A DNA stretch of 64,000 nt from Streptomyces oceani (lineage in GTDB: Bacteria > Actinomycetota > Actinomycetes > Streptomycetales > Streptomycetaceae), in the NCBI RefSeq assembly GCF_001751245.1, contig NZ_LJGU01000130.1:27953-91952 (forward strand), read 5' to 3'. A model generated the notes under the pieces. It saw nothing but the letters and a program-made list of their open reading frames with translations, searched no databases and was not told the origin of the DNA. Positions 57,742 through 64,000 of this stretch are shown here, piece by piece (position 1 is the first letter of the stretch; each line of letters begins with the position of its first letter). The position numbers and the translations under genes are program-made.

Positions 57742-57758
57742 CCGCCGGCGTACGGCGG
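57742..57758. terminator. short hairpin between convergent permease and regulator genes
   Basis: CCGCCG, GCGTA loop, CGGCGG. A six-bp stem placed between two gene ends. Plausible but weak. Confidence 0.4.
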
Positions 57759-57761
57759 AGG

Positions 57762-60700
57762 TCAGTCGGCCAGGGCGGTGGCGTCCGTAAGGGACAGCCC
57801 ACCGCCCTCGTCGTACAACCGCTGATAGTGCGCGTCCCCCAGCGCCGCCCGTACGGACCGCTCGGCACGACTCCGGCTCTCCCGGGCCACCACCGGTACG
57901 GTGCCGGCGCCGGTGCCGTGTGTGTCGTACGCACCGAGCAGCCGCGCGGCGGTCTCCGTCCGGCCGACGGTCGCCAGCGCCTCCGCCACGGAGGCCAGCC
58001 ACCAGGCGGTGAGGTGCGGGGCGACGATCTGGGTCAGTGGGTCGTCCCGGGTCCGCGCGATCGCGCTGCGCAGCTTCACCAGGGCCCGCCGCGGGTTCTC
58101 GGCGCGTACCTCCATCCAGCCGTCCATACCGTCGATCATGCCGAGAATGAACGACGGAGCGGTCTCCCGGGAATGCTCCCGCAGCGCGTCGAGTTGTCTG
58201 CGCGCCTCGTCGAGCCGGCCGCTGCGGCCCAGACGGATGGCGAGGCCCACCCGCTCGAAGTGCCCCAGCTCGCCTCCGGAGCGCTCACCCATCTCGATGG
58301 CTTCGAAGAGCATGCGCTCGCCGTCCTCGCCTTCCTCCCCGATCGAGGCGTCCTCCGACTCCAACAGCACGCCCGCCAGCCGCGCCCGCAGCATGGGGAC
58401 ATGCGACTGCGCGCCCAACTCCTCCGCGATGACGGCGGCTTCGCGATAGTCCGCCGCCGCCCCCGCCAGGTCGCCGCGCCGCTCCCGGGTCTTCCCGCGA
58501 CCCGTCAGCGCCTCCGCGACACCCCACTGGTCGCCGAGCCCGGTGAACAGCTCCAGGCTCTCCTCGGCGTCTCGTGCCGACTGCGCGAGCGCGTCGGGAT
58601 GGTCGTTGAGCATCTTGCCGCGCAGTTGGAGCAGCATCGCCAGCTCCCAGGTGTCGCCCGACTCCCGACAGCCACGCACAGAGGCCGCCAGCACCTCGTC
58701 GAGCCTCTGGTGGTCGCCGAGCAGGACCATGGAGAAGAACCAGGAGGCGGCGGGGGGACGGCAGACCTGCGGCTGGCCCGGCCGGTAGCTCTCGGACAGG
58801 GCCCGCAACTGGTCCCGGGTCTGGGTGGAGTCGATACCGGCCCGGTCCGGCAGTACGGCGGCGAACTGGATGATCCAGACCTCTCGTCTGGCCTCCCACA
58901 GACACTCCGGCGTCATCGGCGGCGGGATCGCCGTGCACCGCTGCCGCAGCGAGGGCGCGGGCCGGATCGGCCGCTGGAACGGGTTCGGGCCCAGTGCCGC
59001 GGCGGCCTTCGCCCAAGCCGCCGAATCGGTGCGGTAGCCGCGGAGTTCACAGAACCAGTGAGTGGAGAGCACGAGGCACAGCGCCTCGTCCTCGTCCCCG
59101 GCGACCACCGAACGGCGCAGCGCGGTACGGATGTTGTCGTGGTCCCGCTCCAGCCGCGCCAGCAGTTCCCGCTGGCGCGGCCCGCGCAGCAGCGGGTCGG
59201 TCGTACGGGCCAGCTCCCGGTAGGCCACCAGGTGTCGTCGCTCGGTCACCTGCTTGTCCCCGGCCGCGACGAGGCGTTCGCGCGCGTACTCACCCACGGT
59301 CTCCAGCAGGTGGTAGCGCATCCCTCCGGCGGGCAGGGGGTTCGCCAGGACCAGCGACTTGTCGACAAGGGCCCCCAACAGCGCCGGCACGTCGCGCTGT
59401 TCGATGCCGCCGTCCCCGCTCTCGTCCAGGCCGTCGTCCGCGCAGACCAGCTCCGCCTGCTCCAGCTCGCAGCCGCCGGAGAAGACCGACAGGCGCCGCA
59501 ACACCGCCCGCTCGGTCGCGTCCAGCAGTTCCCAGGACCAGTCCACGACCGCCCGCAGCGTCTGCTGCCGCGGCAGCACCGTCCGACTGCCGCCGGTCAA
59601 CAGCCGGAACCGATCGTCGAGCCGATCGGCGAGCTGTCGGGGAGTGAGCGCCCGAAGCCGCGCCGCCGCCAGCTCGATGGCCAGCGGCAGACCGTCCAGC
59701 CGCCGGCAAATCTCCGCGCAGGCGTCCGGGTCGTCCGCGACACGGAACCCGGCGCGTGCGGCGGCGCCCCGGTCCGCGAGGAGCCGTAGCGCCACCGGAT
59801 CGGGCAGCGGTTCGACCGGGCGGACGGCCTCGCCGGGCACGCCCAACGGCTCCCGACTGGTCGCCAGCACGGTGATCCCCGGACACTCCACCAACAGCGT
59901 CTCGACCAGGTTCGCCACCGCGTCGAGGACATGCTCGCAGTTGTCCAGCAGGAGCAGCAGCCGCCGGCCGGCGCAGCGCTGCGTGAGTTGCGTGAGCGGA
60001 TCCGGCGCGCCAGTACCGGTGGCGCCGCTCAGCCCGGCCTCCGAAGTACCGCCGGGCGGCCAGGTCTCCCGACCCCCGAGCGCGGCGAGCACCGTCTCCG
60101 CGATGCTCTCCGAGTCCCGTACGGGTGCGAGTTCGGCCAGCCACACGCCATCCGGCCAAGCGGCGGGCGGCTGGCCCGTGCCGGACTGCTCGCCGTCTGC
60201 CCGGCGGGTGGCGAGGGAGTCAGCCGCCTCCTGGGACAGCCGGGTCTTGCCGGCGCCTCCCGGGCCCAGCAGCGTGACAAGTCGGGCGGCGGCCATATCG
60301 GCGCGGATCGCCGCCAGGTCGGCTTCCCGGCCGACGAAGGAGGTGAGCCGAGGGCGCAGTCCGCCGGCCGGGCCACGGCGCTGTTCGCTCCGGCGATGGC
60401 CGTCCTGGCTCAGCGGCTCGAGGCGGGGGGCGGGCGCACGCCCCGGCGGTACCGGCCCTCCGGGGACATGTGCCCGGGAAGCCGCGCACGGCTCGGGGGC
60501 TCGCTCCTCGGCGACACGCTCCCCGGCCGTACGTTCCTGCCCTACCTCGGGGGAGGAATCACCCGAAACGTCCGGATCGCCTGAAACGGGTGAATCACCC
60601 GTGCCCAGCAACTCGGCATGCAGCGCGCGGAGTTCCGCACCGGGCTCGGTGCCCAGCCGATCCGCCAGCACGCTACGGACTCCGGCATACGCCCCCAGCG

Positions 60701-61331
60701 CCTCGGCGCGCCGCCCGGTGTCCCGCAGAGCGCGCAGGTGCAACGCGTGCAAGGTCTCGTCCAGGGGGTACGCGGCGGCGTACGCGCGCAGCTCCGGCAG
60801 TGCCGCCTCCGCCAGCCCGCGCGCGCAGTCCGCCGCCAGCCGACTGCGGTCAGCGGCCAACCAGCGGTCCCTGGCGCGTACGGCCAGCCTGCCGCCACCC
60901 CCTGGCAGGTCAGCCAGGACCGGCTCCCGCCACAGTCCCAGCGCCTCTTCCAACAGTTCGGCCGCCCGGTCCGGTTCCCCCCCGGCGAGCGCCCTGGCGC
61001 CGTCGTCAGCCAGCCGCTCGAAGCGGAAGAGGTCGATCGCGTCCCGGTCCGCCGCCAGTCGGTAGCCCGCCGCGTCCGAGGCGATCACCTCCCGGCCGAG
61101 CACCCGCCGCAGTCGCCCGACCAGCGCCTGCACGGCGGCCGGCGGATCGCCCGGCTCCTCCTCGTCGCTCGCCCACACGTCTCGTACGAGCGCGTCCGTA
61201 CGCACCGGGTCACCGCCCGCGAGCGCGAGCACGGTGAGCAGCGCCCGCAGCCGCGGCCCGCCGAGCGGCACGGCCGTGCCGTCCGGGCGGAGGGCCTGGG
61301 TGGTGCCGAACAGGCGGTAGCGGTAACGCAC
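57762..61331 (-). CDS. AfsR/SARP-type regulator with BTAD and NB-ARC ATPase domains
   Basis: 1189 residues. The N terminus is an OmpR-type winged helix (YRLFGTTQALRPDG, VQALVGRLRRVLG), then a BTAD domain (about 95-240) and an acidic/Pro linker. An NB-ARC ATPase with P-loop Lys362 (GPGGAGKTRL) and LLLLDNCEHVLDA comes next, and a long helical/TPR-like C-terminal half closes the protein. Such proteins activate promoters with 11-bp-spaced direct repeats, and one such site stands before the neighbouring ABC-2 operon. GTG 61331 (VRYRYRLFG) is chosen by domain start; the longer upstream frame is Arg/Pro-rich and unlike the family. Confidence 0.88.
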   Translation of the reverse strand: MRYRYRLFGTTQALRPDGTAVPLGGPRLRALLTVLALAGGDPVRTDALVRDVWASDEEEPGDPPAAVQALVGRLRRVLGREVIASDAAGYRLAADRDAIDLFRFERLADDGARALAGGEPDRAAELLEEALGLWREPVLADLPGGGGRLAVRARDRWLAADRSRLAADCARGLAEAALPELRAYAAAYPLDETLHALHLRALRDTGRRAEALGAYAGVRSVLADRLGTEPGAELRALHAELLGTGDSPVSGDPDVSGDSSPEVGQERTAGERVAEERAPEPCAASRAHVPGGPVPPGRAPAPRLEPLSQDGHRRSEQRRGPAGGLRPRLTSFVGREADLAAIRADMAAARLVTLLGPGGAGKTRLSQEAADSLATRRADGEQSGTGQPPAAWPDGVWLAELAPVRDSESIAETVLAALGGRETWPPGGTSEAGLSGATGTGAPDPLTQLTQRCAGRRLLLLLDNCEHVLDAVANLVETLLVECPGITVLATSREPLGVPGEAVRPVEPLPDPVALRLLADRGAAARAGFRVADDPDACAEICRRLDGLPLAIELAAARLRALTPRQLADRLDDRFRLLTGGSRTVLPRQQTLRAVVDWSWELLDATERAVLRRLSVFSGGCELEQAELVCADDGLDESGDGGIEQRDVPALLGALVDKSLVLANPLPAGGMRYHLLETVGEYARERLVAAGDKQVTERRHLVAYRELARTTDPLLRGPRQRELLARLERDHDNIRTALRRSVVAGDEDEALCLVLSTHWFCELRGYRTDSAAWAKAAAALGPNPFQRPIRPAPSLRQRCTAIPPPMTPECLWEARREVWIIQFAAVLPDRAGIDSTQTRDQLRALSESYRPGQPQVCRPPAASWFFSMVLLGDHQRLDEVLAASVRGCRESGDTWELAMLLQLRGKMLNDHPDALAQSARDAEESLELFTGLGDQWGVAEALTGRGKTRERRGDLAGAAADYREAAVIAEELGAQSHVPMLRARLAGVLLESEDASIGEEGEDGERMLFEAIEMGERSGGELGHFERVGLAIRLGRSGRLDEARRQLDALREHSRETAPSFILGMIDGMDGWMEVRAENPRRALVKLRSAIARTRDDPLTQIVAPHLTAWWLASVAEALATVGRTETAARLLGAYDTHGTGAGTVPVVARESRSRAERSVRAALGDAHYQRLYDEGGGLSLTDATALAD

Positions 61332-61459
61332 CTGGCCATCCTGCCAGCAGCCGCCGACGGACGACCCGGGCCGGGCCGGGGAGGGCCGCTCGGCGGGCGA
61401 CCGCCGCCCCGCGGGCCGCCGCTCGGCGGACGGCGGCACAGCGGCGTCGGGGTCCGCGG

Positions 61460-61672
61460 TCACTCCGTCCGATCCGGTCCCACGCCGCTTCCGGCCCGAC
61501 GGGTGTAGTACCAGGTCATGTTCGAGGTGAGGCCCGCCAACAGCACCCACACGACGCCCAGCCAACTGCCGTTGGCGAAGGCGACCACGGCCGCCACCAC
61601 CGCGAGCAGACAGACGACGAGGGCGTAGAGCGCCAGACCGCGGGGCAGTCTGGGTGGGGTCAACGCGGGCAT
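61460..61672 (-). CDS. small two-helix membrane protein
   Basis: 70 residues with two hydrophobic segments (ALYALVVCLLAVVAAVVAF and GVVWVLLAGLTSNMTWYY) and a short charged C terminus. No catalytic motif. Start MPALTPPRLP at 61672. It lies between npdG and the AfsR-like gene on the same strand. Function unknown. Confidence 0.65.
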   Translation of the reverse strand: MPALTPPRLPRGLALYALVVCLLAVVAAVVAFANGSWLGVVWVLLAGLTSNMTWYYTRRAGSGVGPDRTE

Positions 61673-61794
61673 GGGGGCGCGCTCCAGTCGACGGTGGGGG
61701 CGGGCGTACGCAGGCCATTGTCCCTCATGCCGGTCGCCCGCCCGCCCCGTGCCCGTCGCCGGTGGGCAGCGGACCGCGGCCGTAGGCGGCCGGC

Positions 61795-62487
61795 TCAGAC
61801 GTCGGTGAGCTGGATGCCGGCGTGCGCGCCGTATCGACGGTTCACCGAGATGAGGTTCGCCACGAGCGACTCCACCTGGTGCGCGTTCCGCAACCGACCG
61901 GCGAAGACACCCCGCATCCCGGGGATACGACCAGCCAGCGCCTGCACGACCTCGCAGTCGGCCCGTACCTCGCCGAGCACCATCACGTCTGTCTCGATCT
62001 CGTCGATCGCGGGATCGGCGAGCAGCACCGCCGACAGGTGGTGGAAGGCCGCGGTCACCCTGGACTCGGGCAGCAACGCCGCGGCCTGTTCGGCCGCGCT
62101 GCCCTCCTCCGGCTTGATCGGATAGGCGCCCTTCTTGTCGAAGCCGAGGGGGTTCACGCAGTCCACGACCAACTTGCCGGCGAGTTCCGCGCGCAGCGCC
62201 CCCAGAGTCCTGGCGTGCCCGTCCCACGGCACGGCGACCACCACCACGTCCGAGCGCTCGGCGCACTCCGCGTTCGCGGCGCCCTCGACGCCGTGCCCGA
62301 TCTCGGTGGCCGCCTCGTGCGCCCGTTCCGCCGCCCGGGAGCCGATGATCACCCGCTGGCCGGCGAGTGCCAGCCGGTAGGCGAGACCGCGTCCCTGGTC
62401 CCCGGTACCGCCCAGCACGCCGACGGTGAGGCCGGAGACGTCCGGCAGGTCCCAGGGGTCCTTCTTCGGTGCAGCAGCTGAAGTCAT
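61795..62487 (-). CDS. npdG: NADPH-dependent F420 reductase (F420H2:NADP+ oxidoreductase)
   Basis: 230 residues. The dinucleotide motif is GVLGGTGDQGRGLAYRLALA (about residues 22-41), then IIGSR for NADP phosphate, CVNPLGFDKKG and AFHHLSA. It transfers hydride between NADPH and coenzyme F420, supplying reduced F420 to actinomycete oxidoreductases. ATG 62487 follows the family N terminus; the longer frame upstream has no similarity. Confidence 0.87.
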   Translation of the reverse strand: MTSAAAPKKDPWDLPDVSGLTVGVLGGTGDQGRGLAYRLALAGQRVIIGSRAAERAHEAATEIGHGVEGAANAECAERSDVVVVAVPWDGHARTLGALRAELAGKLVVDCVNPLGFDKKGAYPIKPEEGSAAEQAAALLPESRVTAAFHHLSAVLLADPAIDEIETDVMVLGEVRADCEVVQALAGRIPGMRGVFAGRLRNAHQVESLVANLISVNRRYGAHAGIQLTDV

Positions 62488-62669
62488 ACGCAGATCCTGC
62501 CAGTCCGGACGGCTGCGGGAGCGCATGGCGCCCGTGAACGTGATCACGTCCGGGCCGCCTCCGAGGATCCCGCCGGACCGCAAGCCACCGATGCCGCCGA
62601 ACACCGCCGCCGACCACCAACCGGGAAATCCCTTGCCCCGGAGAAGCGCCCGCCGGAGCATGGCCGTTC

Positions 62670-64000
62670 GTGACCACGAAGCCCCGCACGCTCCTCCCCG
62701 ACCTCTCCCCCTGGCGCTCCTCGCGGGATTTCCGGCTGCTGTGGTGTGCCGGGGCAGTCACCGTCCTGGGCAGCTTCCTCACGTTCGTCGCGCTGCCGCT
62801 GCAGCTCAAGGAGTTGACCGGTTCTCCGGTCGCGGTGGGGGCACTGGGCGCGGTGGAACTCGTGCCACTGATCGTCTTCGGCCTGTACGGCGGCGCTCTG
62901 GCGGACGCCGTGGACCGTCGGAAGCTGCTCCTGTGGAGCGAGGCCGCGCTGGGCCTGGTCGCGCTGGGCCTGCTGCTGAACACCGTGCTGGCCGAACCGA
63001 TGACCTGGCCGCTGTACGTCGCCGGCGCGCTGAGCAGCGCCCTCACCGGCGTCCAACGCCCAGCGCTGGACGCGCTCGTCCCCCGTATCGTGCCGCACGA
63101 GCAGCTCTCCGCGGCCGTCGCGCTCAACGCCCTGCGCTGGCAGATCGGCGGGGTCGCGAGCCCCGCGCTGGCGGGGTTGCTGATCGCCGCGGCGGGGCTG
63201 GAGCTGGCGTACGTCCTGGACGCGCTGACCTCCGCGGTGTCGGTCCTGCTGGCCCGCGGCCTGCGACCCTCGCCCCCCTCGCACGACGCGCGCAAACCCT
63301 CGCTGAGCGGCATCTGGCAGGGCGCGCGCTACGCATGGAGCCGCAAGGAGCTGCTGGGGACGTACGCGATCGACCTCACCGCCATGCTCTTCGCGTTCCC
63401 GCTCGCCCTCTTCCCGTTCCTGGCCGACCGGCTGGACGCCGAGTGGTCGCTGGGGCTGATGTACGCCACGCTGCCGCTCGGCTCGCTGCTGGTGAGCGCC
63501 ACCAGCGGCTGGACTCGGCGCGTCCACCGGCACGGCCGGACGGTCGTCCTCGCCGCGCTGGGCTGGGGCGCCGCGATGGCGCTGGCGGGCATGATGCGGC
63601 AAGTCTGGCTGGTGCTGCTGTTCCTGACCGTGGCCGGCGCCTTCGACATGGTGAGCGGGATCTTCCGTAGCACGCTGTGGCACCAGACCATCCCGGACGA
63701 GCTGCGCGGCCGACTGGCCGGCATCGAGATGCTGTCGTACGCCGCCGGGCCGCAGCTCGGCCAGCTGCGTTCGGGGGGCATGGCGGCGCTGACCTCGGTG
63801 CGTACGTCGATCTGGGGCGGCGGCCTGGCCTGTGTGGCGGCCGTCGGACTGCTCGCGCTGGCCCTGCCACGGCTGCTGTCGTACGACGCGCGGACGGATC
63901 CGCACGCCCGCGCGGTGCGCGAGCAGCGTGCCGCTCTCGCCGAGGCCGATGCCGCCGACGACGAGGGCCGGGGAACCGGCCGCGCGGGCCCGGCACCGGC
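62670..64000 (+). CDS. MFS transporter, 3' end beyond window
   Basis: At least 443 residues, open to the window end. It has about 10-12 membrane segments, the MFS loop GGALADAVDRRKLLL, and the segment FDMVSGIFRSTLWHQTIPDELRGR between later helices, as in enterobactin-exporter-like (EntS/MFS_3) proteins. GTG 62670 follows GGAG by 11 bp; no better in-frame start is seen. The C terminus after RLLSYDARTDPHARAV is polar. The substrate is unknown, but export of a siderophore or antibiotic is typical for the subgroup. Divergent from npdG. Confidence 0.8.
   Translation, partial: MTTKPRTLLPDLSPWRSSRDFRLLWCAGAVTVLGSFLTFVALPLQLKELTGSPVAVGALGAVELVPLIVFGLYGGALADAVDRRKLLLWSEAALGLVALGLLLNTVLAEPMTWPLYVAGALSSALTGVQRPALDALVPRIVPHEQLSAAVALNALRWQIGGVASPALAGLLIAAAGLELAYVLDALTSAVSVLLARGLRPSPPSHDARKPSLSGIWQGARYAWSRKELLGTYAIDLTAMLFAFPLALFPFLADRLDAEWSLGLMYATLPLGSLLVSATSGWTRRVHRHGRTVVLAALGWGAAMALAGMMRQVWLVLLFLTVAGAFDMVSGIFRSTLWHQTIPDELRGRLAGIEMLSYAAGPQLGQLRSGGMAALTSVRTSIWGGGLACVAAVGLLALALPRLLSYDARTDPHARAVREQRAALAEADAADDEGRGTGRAGPAP

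Overview
The window is high-GC actinomycete DNA, almost certainly from a Streptomyces. Third codon positions are strongly GC-rich, starts are ATG, GTG or TTG, and the gene content matches that genus: a red-type prodiginine cluster, a malEFG/aglA/pulA locus, glnE with a second glutamine synthetase, an AfsR/SARP-type regulator, and an F420-linked reductase.

Region 1 (1-18.3 kb, all + strand) is the distal part of a prodiginine gene cluster, in the order redP(partial)-O-N-M-L-K-J-I-H-G. It encodes the prolyl-carrier arm leading to the bipyrrole (RedO, RedM, RedN, RedI), the dodecanoate-derived 2-undecylpyrrole arm (RedP, RedJ, RedL, RedK) and the enzyme joining them (RedH). The last gene, a redG-type Rieske cyclase, is wrecked by several frameshifts and an in-frame stop, while every other complete red gene is intact. 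The likely product is therefore uncyclised. Two strong hairpins close this region.

Region 2 (18.6-25.5 kb) holds a tetR/ABC ATPase/FtsX-type permease operon, a PlsC-like acyltransferase, an orphan NarL-type response regulator and a second TetR protein.

Region 3 (25.6-37 kb) is the maltose/maltodextrin locus: secreted pullulanase, LacI regulator, alpha-glucosidase, malG, malF and malE on the - strand, and a second binding protein plus a second, closely related LacI regulator on the + strand. A shared 14-bp motif (TTGC-N6-TTGC) lies before pulA and before malE.

Region 4 (37-54 kb) has a PAP2 membrane phosphatase overlapping glnE tail to tail, then glnA2. A LysR-controlled putative catabolic set follows (FAD oxidase, MHS-type transporter, metal-ligand-poor M24 protein). 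After it come a subtilisin, a TrmB/LuxR-like regulator, nadE and a membrane-anchored endonuclease/exonuclease/phosphatase protein.

Region 5 (54-64 kb) has panB, a DrrAB-like ABC-2 transporter, a large convergent AfsR-like regulator, a small membrane protein, an NADPH:F420 reductase-like gene and the start of an MFS gene. The transporter promoter carries three direct repeats at 11-bp period, ending 8 bp before a -10 box, which is the architecture of a SARP operator.

Regions 3-5 look like conserved core-chromosome content. No tRNA, rRNA, IS transposase or CRISPR array was recognised.
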